A DNA stretch of 64,000 nucleotides from Miscanthus floridulus (GCF_019320115.1 NC_089583.1:80183928-80247927); one strand, 5' to 3'; numbered from the stretch's first letter, positions 48,225 through 60,945 are shown. Translations and numbers: made by a program. Notes: a model not told the origin generated them from the letters alone.

Positions 48225-49832
48225 CTTTTCATCTTGATTCATCCTTGGATGCTTTGCTCTTTCTCTTGCTTTTCCATCCCTCCTTGTTTTCTTCTTCTTT
48301 ATCATCAAATCATCACCCTCTTCATGATTAATCTTGATTTGCTCTTAGGGTGTCTTCTCTTCTTGCTCAACTTGTGGCTTTGATTGAGGCTCTTCTTGTT
48401 GCTTCACTACTTGCTTGGTTGGGCACATAGAGGTGAGATGACCTCATGTGCGGCACTTGAAGCACTTGACATGCTTTAGCCTCTCTTCTTCCTTCTTCAA
48501 CTTGAGCTTTTCTTTATTGGGGCAACCATTTGCAAGATGTCTCACTTTATGGCATTTGAAGCACATGAAATGAGATAGCCTCTCCTTTTCTTGCTTCTTC
48601 ATCTTTCTTTCTCTTTTTCTTTCGCCCTTGGTCATGCTCTTCTTGTTGAAGCCGACACTACACTTATCACCATAGCTTCTTTGAGTCTTCAACATGTTCT
48701 CAAAGGTGACTCTTGAGTTGTAGCACCTCTCTAACTTGTTGCTCAAATTCTTCACTTTATTTTTGAGCTCATTGTTCTCCTTCAAAATGTTAGTTTCACA
48801 AGACATAGGAAGAACAAGCTTTTAAATTTGAAGAACATGGCATATCTAGCAAATCATAGCAAGAGGTGGATACATGCTTCTTGCCTACATCACAAGGGTT
48901 AGCAATATTGTGTGATTGATCATTTGACCCATGTGATGAGCTCTCACTAGTTTTAATTTCTTCATTGGAAAGTTTATTAGTGAGAAAAGTATGGTCTTGT
49001 ACCAAGTTATCATGAGTAATACTAAGTTCCTCATAAGCCAATTTTAGCTCCTCATGTGAACAAGTAGTAGCATAAAGTAGATGCTTTTGTTGTTCACATG
49101 TGTTCTTTAGAAAAGAGTTTTCATTTTTCAATTTCTCGGTTTTAGCCATCTATTTTTCTAAAGCTTTGATCATACAACCATATCTATCTAGAAGCTTCTC
49201 ATATGAATCAAGATCAATCACATTTGCATTAGATACTTTAGTGTCACCTTATGACATGAAGCAATGTGATGTAATTGGAGAGCTTGAAGAAACATCACTC
49301 TCATAGCCCAAGCATGATCCATCATCATCACCATCAATCTTGTCAAGTGATCTTGTGGTAGAATCATCATCATTATCATCACTTGACCATGAGGTGGAGC
49401 AATCTTCCACAATCACCAAATTGTGGTCATGCTCAACACACATGTGCTTCCTCCTTGGGCTCATCATCATCATCACCATTGGAGACCATCCCATATTTCT
49501 TGTTGAGATAACTCTAAATCTCAAGGGCGGTTTTCATGTCAATGATCTCTCCAAATATGCTATCATCTAAAGATCTATAAATCATGTCAATAGCTTGGAT
49601 GTCAAGATCTAGGCATTTCTCTTGTGCTTGAGTTAGATCATTTTCACCCAACACATGAGAAAAGCCTACATCTACCATCCACCACATTTGAGGGCAAATA
49701 AACTTAAAATTGCATATCATCCAATTTTTCCATCATGTAAAGTATGTGCCATAAAAAATGTGTGGACACTCAACATCTAGCCCATAAGTTGCCATCCTCT
49801 TGGGTTGGTGAAGACCACAAATGAGAGACCTA
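48225..49832 (-). pseudogene. gag: gag N-terminal part of the 38-kb element
   Basis: Starting near 49800 on the minus strand, the decayed frame shows MATYGLDVECPHIFYGTYF, then ICPQMWWMVDVGFSHVLGEN, LDDSIFGEIIDMKTALEI (stop where the family has Trp), and an acidic Asp-rich stretch. Coiled-coil-like segments follow (49149-48796, 48806-48444). Two zinc knuckles follow: CFKCHKVRHLANGC and CFKCRT*GHLTSMC, the second with an internal stop. This is SIRE/Maximus-type Gag; a third knuckle lies at 42430-42712. Confidence 0.86.
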
Positions 49833-49844
49833 GCTCCGATACCA
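49833..49844 (-). promoter_or_regulatory. Primer-binding site of the 38-kb element
   Basis: On the minus strand TGGTATCGGAGC lies 2 bp after the 5' LTR end. It is the initiator tRNA-Met type with one mismatch. Confidence 0.9.
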
Positions 49845-49846
49845 CT

Positions 49847-52374
49847 TGTAGGGTCGAGATGGAGGACTAGAGGGGGTGAATGGTCCTTTCTAAAATTAAT
49901 TGCGCCGGCTAACCAAAATAAATGCAAAATTAATACTATCAGTCTAGCCAAGACTATAGCCCTCTAAGTTCACAAGCACCTTAGAGAAGATCCTAATTAG
50001 GCAACAAAGGTGCTGGGCTAGCTAGAGCTCACCTAATCAATTCTAGAGCAAGGTCACATAAACCTATGCATTAGTACTTTGGCAACTGGGGGAGCTCCTA
50101 CACAATCTAGTAAGCAAAAGCACAAAGCCACCTAAGCTCACTAGCAATGCTCAATAACAAGGCTACACAAACTAAGCATTGTGACTAACAATGTTACTCA
50201 AACCAAATTAGTCACGCAAGGGAGCTACTTCTATGCTACACAAGCAAGAAGGTAACTAGCAAGCTACATAAGCTAACTAATTACAAGAGCAATTACACAA
50301 GCACAATGTATATGAGAGTAAATACAAGCTTGTGTAAAGGGGATGCAAACCAATGGGATGAACAAGGTTGACACGGTGATTTTTATCCTGAGGTTCACTT
50401 GGTTGCCACCAAGTTAGTCCCCGTTGAGACAAGCTCCAAGGTTGACGTCGGTCCTCTTCCTAGTGGTGACCCGCAAGTCACACTCTCCCACATGGATTGC
50501 TTACCACAAGCTCTAGCACTAGACTTGGCCAGACCACTTGTCGCCCTTCATGTCTTGCTCTACTAGAGTTGCTCTTCACGGCTCCCGTAGGGTGAACACA
50601 ATCCCCCTCACAAATCACTTCTCCATAGCACCACACAATCTTCTTTGCGTGCTTTGATGGAGACCACCACCAAGCCATATAGGAGGTGGCAACCTCCAAG
50701 AGTAATAAGCACCACCGGTTTGCAACTCGAACACCTAGTGCCACTCGATGTAATCTCATAATGCAATCGCACTAGAATCACTCACTCACAATCAGATGCA
50801 ATCACTATGTGCACAAGTGAGTTAGAGGCTCTCCAAGCACTCCCCATGCATAGACACTAAGTCCCAAGGGTGCCAAGCATATGCCAAGGCTGACCACACA
50901 CTCCTTTTATAGCACCAAGGGCTAAAATAGCCGTTATCCCCTTCATCCTGATTTCTGCACACTGACCGGACTCACTGACTAGACTCACCCTAGAGTCCGA
51001 TCGTAGAGTCCAGTCACTCCTCATGCACCATGTGTACTAGCCATTCGAAGATGACTATTGCTCACCAACGGCTAGCTCTCGTACACGCATACTCCTAACC
51101 GGATGCACCAAGGTCCAGCGACCAAAGGCACTGAGGCTGAGTCTGGTCACCAATGCGCCTCTACACAACTGACCAGACTCTCCTTTCCCCTATGACTAAA
51201 CTTAACTCTCCTAGAGTCTAGTCACTTCTAGAGAGGTTCTAGACAGCTCTTTTGATGATTGGACGCGTTAGGTCATCACAGACTGGACTCTCCATGTGTC
51301 CGGTCACTCCAGGATGTGTTAAAAACACTGACCGGACTCTAAGACTGGACTCACAGGTACTGACCGGATGCGTCCGGTCATAGAGTCTGGTCATAGACCT
51401 TTCAACACTAAAACGGCTATAACTCTTAGCTCTAAACTTTGATTTCGATGATCTTGGACATTTTGGAAATCTTATTCAGAGGGATACACAACCCACTTGC
51501 ATATTTGATCCAAACCACAATGGATCAATGCAAAATTCCAAATCAAGAGCCATCCTATAGTCCGGAGTACACTAACGAACCTCTCTCTCTTCTCTAAGTT
51601 GATCCAATTCAACTCCAACAACTTCTCCTTTGTAAATGTGCCAACACCACTAAGTGTACACCTTCAAGTGCAAGTGTGTTAGCATTTTCACAAACATTTT
51701 TCAAAGGATTTGTCACTCAATTCACCATGCCACTCAATCCTAGCAACGTCACAAAGTTAGATCGCTCAAGTGGCACTAGATGATCGATATGTAAATAAGT
51801 TTGCCTCTCTTGATAGTACGACCATCTATCCTAAACCTAGTCATAAACTTCTCTACACACCTATGACTGATGTGCCCTACAAATATACCTTTGCCTTGCG
51901 CATTCTATTCCATATCCTCCAATGTCGATGCAACACATGCACCAACACGATCAAGAAATGATATGATCCACTTCATATCATCATGTGACCTTATTGGTTC
52001 ATTGATCTTGACATCACTTGCTCTTCACCGTTGCCTTCATCCATCAGTGCCAAGTCTTGCTCAAGCTTCATCGCCACGCAGTCCATCGCTCCAAAGCCTC
52101 CAACTTGCCCTTCACGCTTGCAACCAGTCCATCAAGCCAAGCCTTGTCTTGATCTTCTCCACCTTGGTCACATGACTTAATGTCATGTCTCATATGCAAT
52201 GAGCTCCTTCATCACATGCATGAGCCTTGCAACAAAGCTAAGCCATCTTCACCGTCATGGCATGATTTGCTCACACAAGTTCACTTGTGGACTAATCACC
52301 TATGTATCTCACATTAAACATAATTAATCAACCTAGGTTTCACTCAATTACCAAAACCAAACAAGGACCTTTCA
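49847..52374 (-). mobile_element. 5' LTR of the 38-kb element (2528 bp)
   Basis: This is an uninterrupted copy of the LTR (minus-strand TGAAAGGTCC...CGACCCTACA). It aligns along its length with 14115-23435, and in reverse orientation with 1-2400. It serves as the empty-site reference for the copia and MITE insertions in the 3' LTR. The sampled differences from the 3' LTR are mostly C/T and G/A changes. Confidence 0.9.
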
Positions 52375-52379
52375 GGTGT

Positions 52380-53333
52380 ATGGAGCTCGATGAGAGAGAA
52401 AAGAATAAAGTGAGAGATGTAGTGTGTTAGAGGGCCATGTGTTGGCATGAGAGACACACATATATAGATGAATGATTCAACTATTGTAAGGTGTGAGGTA
52501 GCTGTGAGAGCTGAAGAATGTGAGCTGGAGCGCTTCAGATCATATGTTATCTTTTAGTGAAGACAGGGTCTTCATGGCTACAAGCCTCCAAGGGTAATGT
52601 GGAGTAGCATTGTATTAGTATGCGGGGAAGAGGAGTCTCTCTCTCTCTAGAGAAATTCTAGACATGGTGCCATGGTGACCAATTGAACATGTGGAGGATG
52701 GGAAGAGAGACTTAGTGACTCATGCCTCCTTTGGTTTGTGATCCAACATCATGAGTTTTCAGGTAACAATGTTGTTAATTATGCATAGTGACTCATGACA
52801 CTATCTTTAGTTGGGTGTAGTCCAACAATAAGATTGGGATAGTCGAGTGGCATAGGGAGATTGTGACTCCATTGCCTTTGGTCAGAAGCAAACACCAAGA
52901 CTAGGAGAGACATGGTGTGTCCAGGAGCCTACCTTAGTGGAGCTCCATCATGGACTACGGCTTGCATTTAAGCAACTGATATCACAAGATAAATCTGGTT
53001 GTCTCTTTGCCCTCTTTTATGTCTTGCATTACTTACTTGTTCTAGTTGAGTGTTAGTGCTACTTTGTGTGCAAGAAGCCGAGTGTGACAACTAGGATTGC
53101 AAGCTAGAGTGTGCTTAGCAATAGGGCTTAATTCTGCAACTAAAGACCTTGTCTTGGTATGCTCTTTGCTATGGACATGTTTATTGTGATGGCCCTAGGC
53201 ACTCATTGTTAGTGTGAATCTTTCTAGTCCTTAGGCCAAGCACCACAAGTGGAAAGTGATAGTTTCGATAGGCTAAGATTTGTCATGATAGAATTTTAGA
53301 GGTCCAATTTAGCCCTCCCTCTAGGGCCATTAG
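52380..53333 (+). mobile_element. LTR-like sequence, right part
   Basis: This continues the sequence broken at 14114. Joining ..CAATGGAGGGGTGT with ATGGAGCTCGATGAGAG restores an uninterrupted stretch. It finishes with CCCTCCCTCTAGGGCCATTA and GGCCCTAACA, a style common at grass LTR ends. I did not find a second LTR copy in the window. Confidence 0.4.
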
Positions 53334-53853
53334 GCCCTAACACACACAAGCTGCACAAGAGTAAATGCAGAAAAGTAAATGCGGTAAGAGATGAGAATGT
53401 GTGCAAACTATACATAGGCATTTATGCCATGGTAACGGTGGAAAACTTTTACCCAAGTTCATGTTAGAACTCCTCTATGGATACAAACCCTATCACCAAG
53501 TCTATTTTGGTCAAGGCTTTCGATCTTCCACCATCAATGCAAGCAATAAGCCAGATGAGCCACATGACACCAAAGCAAGCCAAACCATGCATGAACCACT
53601 CTTCTACTCACATGAGGTTGTCTTGACATCTCGATCCACCAAGTCAAAGGTCTCTATATTTCATATAATTCCTTTCTGCTACTCCACACCAATCAAGAGG
53701 GTAAATAAACTTTCTTGTGAGATCGAAGGCTTGAAGGTGAATACAAATGCCATTCTTGCTTCTTCACTTGGGATCTCTATCCACCAAGTCAAGGATCTCT
53801 ATGCCCATTGAAAGGTCCCATGAGCACCTAAGAGTGATAGTGAATTGGGTGTC
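53334..53853 (+). other. Unclassified repeat remnant with 136-codon open frame
   Basis: An open frame (53401-53811) holds no domain I recognise, and codon use looks random. It is more likely transposon-derived DNA than a gene. Confidence 0.3.
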
Positions 53854-55179
53854 TATTGATGGTAGTTAAGAAACATTATAAACCATCAATATAACATGTA
53901 TAAGGGCATGAATATAATCACCAACATAGGTTTAGGGGTATAAACTAATAAACTCCATGAGTTTTTGTGAATATGTATTTTCTACAAGGTTTATCCAGAA
54001 AACCAATAAGGTGGACCTAGTGTCAGAATTAATCGTGCTTATTCATAGCAAAAACAACTCCAGAAGACTCTAGGAGGCAACCCACCGAAGCGAAGGGTAG
54101 GTGGCTGCCAGGTAGGGCCAGCTAGCCCCTCCTTCGAATGTTAGTTCCCCACTACCTCCTAGGTTGCATCTATGCCATCTATTCAAGTCGATTTGATCTG
54201 AGGGCTTAGGATTAATGCTCTGGCCTATATATACCAACCTCTACCACCCCCGTGAGGCATCAAACCCTGATCAAATTAGTTGAGAAGATAGAAATCCTAA
54301 TCATCCTTAGAGCTCCACCATATTCTAGGACATAGCTAGCTAGGTCGAGAGGGAGGCAAGCTTCACTTGGATTCCTAATCGTGTCAAGAGCGTGGCTTGG
54401 TATAATATTTATACCCCCCTCTCTTTTGTATCTCTCATTACTTTTATATGTTTGCTTCAATTGTTATGACATTGTTCTTCATATTAATTTTGTTCCTAGT
54501 TATCATGTTCATCATGTTCCTAGTTATCATGTTCATGCATAAGTTCATATAACACTCATTCTTTGGATCCAGGGGTGAGTGGTCGACATTGTGTAAGCGT
54601 GGTGCTTATATGTTGATTACCTGCAGATACACCCTATATTCTAGATCATGTGGTAGATCACGGATGTGACACTCCTGTTGAGTCCTTTGTAGTCCACTCC
54701 CCGAACATAGGATAAGTAGGATCTAGTTACAAAGGAAGACAAGCTCTGTTCTTAATCTTCCTTAGTAATATCCCTTATGTGTAGATATGAAGTTGATCTT
54801 AACCTTGATTACTAAGTGTAATTGCACTAATCAATGTATGCTTTGACTTATAATTAAGAATGACTTAGGAATTATTTCTCTAATATTCTACTTAGCCATG
54901 CTAATGTCATAGAAAGGAGTACTCTGAGTGATCAATGATTAGTTATTACTTGCCATTCATATACATTTATCTCTTGACTTACACCTGTTGTGAGTAGAAG
55001 TTTGGTTATAGATTATTTCTCCATCATGTGTATAAGTTGTCAATATATTCCCACAGTCCATCCTTCCCTATGCTAAAAATATAAATAATGATACTTATAA
55101 TACTCCCAAGTGAAGTGCTACAATGGTATATTATCTGTGCACTTATAGATTCCTTTCAATTATCATGTGACTATAGATA

Positions 55180-55271
<92 letters not shown>

Positions 55272-55343
55272 TATCTATAGTCACATGAAATACTAAAGTA
55301 CTTCTTAGTGTCATTCTAGAAGTGGCACTAGGTAGTACCAATA
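53854..55343 (+). mobile_element. Athila-like 5' LTR, diverged
   Basis: It starts TATTGATGGTAG and shares with the minus-strand LTR at 33516-34727 the words ATAAACCATCAA, AACTAATAAA and GGTTTATCCAGAAAACCA. It ends ..GTACCAATA and is followed by the diagnostic PBS. It contains a 126-bp AT palindrome. It belongs to the same superfamily as the element at 23751-34727 but in opposite orientation and much older. No 3' LTR was found. Confidence 0.75.
55163..55288. repeat. 126-bp AT-rich perfect palindrome
   Basis: TCATGTGACTATAGATAGAA followed by an AT run is mirrored by the AT run and then the exact reverse complement of that 20-mer, ending at 55288. The whole block can form a hairpin or cruciform. 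Confidence 0.93.
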
Positions 55344-55351
55344 AGCATTTC

Positions 55352-55369
55352 TGGCACCATTGCTAGGGA
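55352..55369 (+). promoter_or_regulatory. Degenerate tRNA-Asp-type primer-binding site
   Basis: TGGCACCATTGCTAGGGA corresponds to the Athila PBS TGGCGCCGTTGCCGGGGA with three G/C-to-A/T changes, consistent with cytosine decay. Confidence 0.75.
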
Positions 55370-57180
55370 TGACAACTTAGTAAAGGTGATGCTAAGAAAT
55401 GCCAACAATCATTAGGTGACTACTTAAACAAGTGACAAGTTAATAAATACCAATAGTGTCAAATTAAAAACATAAAACCTAGGGCTAAAAAAACTACCAC
55501 TGGAAAAACCCCATAAACTACTATGCATGAAACACGCTTAATATTTTTATAGTGTGCTCTATTTTACCCTTAACCTACCTGAAAAGAGTTTTGCAACCTA
55601 GAGCCAATCCTATCAATTAGTCTAAAGATAATCCAGGAAGGAAAATGCAACTCAAGTAAAGCATAAGAGGAATCAATAAACATGGTGAGTTAAGAGAAAA
55701 GGATAGAGAGGGTGAACTCCTAGAGATGCGTTGATGTATCCCATGATATTGGTTGCCAAAACACACCCCTAGTCCATGTTGAAGATCCACCGAGGTACAC
55801 CCCTAGTCACCATGTTTCTCATAGTCACGGTGTTGGATTCGCACCACAAGGCTTCTACCAACCAAAGGGTAGTGCGTGAGTCACACAATCTCACTACCAC
55901 TTGGCTCTTCTGGTCACATTGAAATTATTCTTATTATGGGTTTCACTACACGAGGGAGGGGATCTCGTCCCTCGCACACTAGATACTGCTCCACATCAAG
56001 AACGGAGGGTCACCGCCTCAAAGGCCACCACACCTTCATTGAAAGGGGTCATGATGAAGACCTCAAGCTATCTATATCACCAAGACACAAGGTCAACACA
56101 TCCCAATCACTCTCAAAGCTCTCATGTTCTAAGGCCTAAACCTCACAATGATCCACTATATATAGTGTCGATCCTAGCAATGGATGTGATCTTAAAAGAC
56201 TTGAGAGGGTGGATGGAATGTAGGAACACTTTCTCTAAGTTGTAATGGCCATAGGGAACTCTAGCACACATAAACAAGTAATGCAACCTTATATATATAT
56301 AGCCCTACCACCTCAAAGATCCATGAACAAAGTCTATCAGAAAATTGTGCACAACTAGATGATCCACTGGTTGGTCCTTAATACTTCACCCTATCATCTA
56401 GAGGGGTATATTCCCTAGTGCACTGTTAAATTGCACTCGTCGACACTTATTGCGTTCTTTCTTGTTCTTGCTTATGTTCTTTGATTTGCATGCAGAGATT
56501 AGCCTTTATAGCGTGGTCAATCAAACAACATATGGTTGATAACCAGAGGAATGCTACAATTGTAGAGGTTAGGTCTTTGTGACTGGAAGCCAGATCATGT
56601 GTGTCATGTTCCTGCCAAATTGAGAGTTATCTTCATCTAACAAAAGATCGGGCACCCTCAGTCCCATCATTGATATACAAGATCAAACTTGTGCTTAAGC
56701 TCAGATGGCTTTAGTTTTAACCATGATGTGGCGCAATATGAGAATAGAGAAATAACATTTCTTGACTCTAGTGGTTCCATCTATATAATGTACTTGGTGA
56801 TTTCCTGTGCATTGCTATAGGAATTGTGATGGGTTATTTATGATAATTGCTTATCAAAGATGTGTAGCTAGTAGGAACATAAAAAACATTTAGATAACTT
56901 CCATGATTCATTCTTGAATAACTGTAAAACGCAAGGCTTGCAGTGGTTGCATAGGTGGTCATTACGTTTTGTTGCCAAGAACATGGATGTTGATCTAGTC
57001 TATATGTTGGTATATCTATACTCTTGTTTAAATTTTTTGTTGGCTAATTTAATGTGTTTGAGGGTTTGAATCGAAGACCTTCATCACATATTATTGTTTC
57101 TCTACCATAGGACTACACACTCATTATGAGTATCTATAGACAACTATGTTTTTGTACATATCAACATTTTGTAATCTTGT
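55370..57180. other. Unclassified repeat-like DNA
   Basis: This is probably the truncated Athila interior followed by other retroelement pieces. Open frames at 55876-56245 overlap in two frames and lack a recognisable domain. No terminal structure could be defined. Confidence 0.3.
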
Positions 57181-57189
57181 ATTGAACAT

Positions 57190-57680
57190 ATTTCAGTCCT
57201 TAAATGATTCCAAATAAAAAGTGGCAACTATAAATTTGAATATCAAAATATGTGAATATAAAACAAATATTTGAGACGCTAAACAACTTCAAATTAAATA
57301 TGTATCAACAACAAACTTATAGCTTGAGTTGGCCACTACAACTTTGGTATTAACCATGTAGATATTCAAGGTGGTTTGGAACTTCTAAATTTTCAATTTC
57401 AAAATCTAAGAACTTTAAACAAATATTTGGAACTCTAAACAACTAAAAAAAGACATTTCAACTATAAATTTGTAGATTGTATTGAGAATTACAACTTTGG
57501 TATATAAAATATCAACATCCAAGATTGTTTGAAAATTTTGAGTTTCAAAATCTGAGGACTTAAAACAATATTTTGGGACTCTAAACAGTTTCAAATAAAA
57601 AAACTTCTAAACTACAAAGTTGAAGACTGCGTCGTGGGTTTCAATTTTGATATGAAGTTTGTCTTCATCTGACTTCATAT
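57190..57680. repeat. Degenerate tandem repeat, period about 145-160 bp
   Basis: Units recur near 57195, 57270, 57430 and 57575. Each carries a variant of GGAACTCTAAACAACT next to ATTTGAAT/AAATCT words and an ACTTTGGTAT-type word. Such arrays occur inside long gypsy LTRs, and the array lies just inside the LTR start at 57773. Confidence 0.55.
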
Positions 57681-60600
57681 GAAAAAGTTATAGATTATCC
57701 AAATATTAAAATAATTCATTTTATTTAGTGTTTTCTATGAACAACCCAAAATCATAAATTTTAGGGTGTGACAAACTACCCCACTTAACAGGAATCTCAT
57801 CCCAAGATTTGGAGAGACTAGGGAGAAAGATAATGAAGATCTTCACGCCTCCACACTTCCTTGATTCGTGATTCATGAGATGAAGGAATGAACTTGCATG
57901 ATAAAGTGGATTTGGGTGTTGCACAGGATAGCAAGGAAGATAAAGGTCAACGATGCTTTGTAGAGGATGCTACCCCACTTAACAAGAGTTTTGCTAAACT
58001 CTGAATATTCCATACGAAGATCCTCTTGTTGGTGTAGTCTTCAGGGCCATCCTTTGGATCACAAAGATAGGGATGACAAACAAGCAACACACCAAAACAA
58101 GACAAGCATGCATCACAACATCAAAACTACACGTGCTTCTATAGCAATGGCGGGCATCCTAAGGAGTGAATTATGATGAAAGGCCATCGCAAATTTGAAA
58201 AAAGGTGACATCAGAAAACTTCAGTAAACCAAAGAAATAAAAATCAAGGAGATAAGAAGCAATAGCTCAAAGGAAGCTATCAAGGAGAGAAGAAAATAGG
58301 ACAAGGATAGTAAATAATCAATTCAACTAGTCAAGGAGATGAAAAAGTAGTTTTGTAGCAAATTCTAAACCTTAGAACGACCAGTTTCTACTAGGCTTGC
58401 ATCCTACAGTCAGCATTGCTTTGATACCACTTTATCGCACCCGGTTTAAAGAACAAAACCAGATACGCACTATATGTGAGCCTAGGAAGTCAAATCTCAC
58501 ATAGAGCCACAAATAAGGGTAATATCAATAGACAATGCTAAATATATAACGTACTTAGTATAAAGAATATAACCTTAGATAGCAAATAGCAGAAAGACAA
58601 CTCCGATCTTTGGGTGAATACTCCAATTCCACAAGGACAACTGACTGGTTGATCATAAGCCTAACTCCTCTAGATTAGCAATCTGGTACCCATCTAGGAT
58701 TTTTTTAAAGATTTAAAAAGTAAAGCAAGCGTAAGTAATTGTCATACTTAACAAATATAACATGGGGTTCATGAGGCTCAAAAGGCTAATATTGGTTTAA
58801 TTATGATTAGCTTTTAATGGTCACAATTTTAGCAAAGGAGTAGCAACAAGTTTATCATAAGCCCATATAAACACATGATTAGGAAAACATGAATAATGAA
58901 TAGCATAAACAATTAACCATTAGTGAGCATCTTCATCATCCATATCATTAGTGTTCATCATCTATTCTGTAAGGGTTCCAAGGTCGCTCGTGACTGTGAG
59001 CACGGCTAATATACCAGTTTTACACTCTGCAGAGGTTGTACACTTTCACTGTGAGTCGTGATATACCCTTTTGCCCGAGGTGATCAGCCCCTTGACCCAC
59101 TACCAAGGAAGGTCGGTAGGGTTCACTATGAAGCCTTTCGAAGGTTCATCTAACAAGTTAGGGCCGCTAGATTCACTCGACAAACAGATATAGAAACCCC
59201 CCTATCGAATGGCACAATTCTATCATGGCTATACACATAAGAGTAGAGGCTATCCTATACCTAATTCGTCAAGCCATTCTTACACCAATAAAGGTAACCT
59301 CTAACAAGTTAGAAAATGTCCTTATACTGAGCTAAAGCTAAAGCCATATAGCCCTCACAGTTGTACTGTAAGTCCTAGATGATCACTTACAGATAAGTCC
59401 TTAGGGAGAGGAATCTAGAGCACCATAAAACAGCCCAATGCTCCAGCCCCCCTTGTTCCATATTGCTAAAAAAGCATCTTTTAGTGTTTATTGCATATAC
59501 CATTAGTCAAGTTACTAGATCATGGTTGTAGTTGAGCACTAGCATCATACTACCCAATGCAATACCCCATAGGTATCAAGGCACAAGGTACAAAGTACTA
59601 GGGAATCCTTAGTGGTAATCAAGGTAGACACATGCAGTATGAATTAAATGATTAAAGGTGTATAGGTCAACAAGAAAGATCCCATGCTATACTTGCCTTA
59701 TAAGCTTGCTCAACTTCCTCATAATTTGCTTCTGGTTATCACCTTCCGATCTTCATCGCTCACAAACGATTCTCGTTCTACTCAAAGCAAGCACCACGCA
59801 TAGGCACACATACAAGCAAACAAATAAAATCAACTAAGAACAGTACACCACACAAGGTAAAACGACATACTAAAAGAGAACCAATCGCTACAGTCAACAG
59901 AACGCAAGAGACGCCGGAAACAGAGCTACGGTTGAAAAGAAATGACTACCGAGAGTTTATATTGTATAAAAGAAAAGCCTACAACTACAAGCTTGATTTA
60001 TTTTAGTTAAACATAAACATGGAATAGTCATTAGTTCAGATTGGACAAATCATATTTATACTTAAAATTGAGTTGAAGCTAACCATTATTTTATTTTATA
60101 AATGTTCTCACATAATTTAATAAGCAAGTTAAGCTTTATGTTTGCAAAAGAAATAAGTATGTGAGAACAAACTGTATATGATGTGTGTTTAAGCTAAGAA
60201 AATTAATAATTGAAAATCATATTTATATTAGCAATTAATAATCATATTAATATTTGTATATAAAACAAAGCAATAGAAAACCTATATTGATTTTAATTAT
60301 AAAAATAGTTGCATTAACATTAAATCATTTTAATAATTAACTATATATGGAAAAACAAGTGACATAAAAATGATGACATTAGCACGGAGATCACATCAAC
60401 ACGAATCTAACGCAACTGAAACAGAGAAAAACAGAGCTAGGACGATTAAATGGTGACGATTATGAACCAGTGGCAATTCTAAGAAATGTACCTTCTTCTT
60501 CCATGATCTGTAGCAAAAGACTTGAGCCAAGAAACAAAGAATTTGATTGTAGAAAAAGATAAAGGCATGCTGGAGAAGGAAAATCGACCTACTAACACAT

Positions 60601-60827
60601 TTTAAAGACATTGCTCACTCTCAACACACAAAGAAGCAACAAGCAAACATCATATCATCCAAACGCCCGTCAAAATTAGAAAACTTTAAAAATTCACATT
60701 TTTTCTATAACTAAATTTTGCGCTAGCTCAAACTAAACTTGATAAATTTTATCTAAATATTAAAATAATTTATTTTATTTAGTGTTTTCTATGCACAACC
60801 CAAAATCAAAAATTTTGGGGTGTGACA
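57680..60827 (-). mobile_element. Minus-strand gypsy element: 5' LTR, short interior, 3' LTR start
   Basis: The 5' LTR is 58433-60827 (TGTCACACCCCAAAATTT...GGGTGCGATA on the minus strand), followed by a PBS. About 660 bp of noncoding interior lead to a purine-rich tract and a second TGTCACACCC at 57773, the start of a 3' LTR. The two LTR starts agree for roughly 95 bp and then diverge, so the 3' LTR may be recombined, or may come from a different subfamily. No gag or pol is present. The LTR is homologous to the solo LTR at 24858-28002. Confidence 0.65.
58418..58429 (-). promoter_or_regulatory. Primer-binding site, initiator tRNA-Met type
   Basis: On the minus strand TGGTATCAAAGC lies 3 bp after the LTR end ..GGTGCGATA. 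Confidence 0.85.
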
Positions 60828-60942
60828 ATGGCACTGGCTTATCTTACAAAAATTTCCTTATCGGTGCAAAACCAACAGTAAATGTGAATCGCCGATAGGG
60901 AAATATACCAATAGAACAAAAGCGACAGGGATAAAAAGTTGG
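60828..60942. other. Short spacer before the CACTA element
   Basis: It contains TATCGGTGC / GCCGATAGGG words that resemble sub-terminal repeats of a further DNA transposon. Too short to classify. Confidence 0.3.
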
Positions 60943-60945
60943 CCT

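Larger units (their letters stand above)
14115..52374 (-). mobile_element. 38-kb nested SIRE/Maximus-like copia element, gag-only
   Basis: The 5' LTR is 49847-52374 and the 3' LTR is 14115-23435 (interrupted), on the minus strand. LTRs begin TGAAAGGTCC and end CCCTACA. The host TSD GGTGT is exact (14110-14114, 52375-52379). The PBS lies beside the 5' LTR and the PPT (CAAAAAGGGGGAGAT) beside the 3' LTR. The internal region holds a decayed gag with three zinc knuckles, but I find no integrase, RT or RNase H belonging to it. Without its insertions the element would be about 10 kb. Insertions: copia (14600), MITE (21178), Athila-like (23751), Tat-like gypsy (37328), solo LTR with LINE (42713). 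Confidence 0.9.

Noticed and set aside
12361..53333. Calling the split LTR-like sequence a defined solo LTR with TSD
   Set aside because: The bases flanking the guessed ends do not match and no PBS or PPT was found, so only a low-confidence feature is given.
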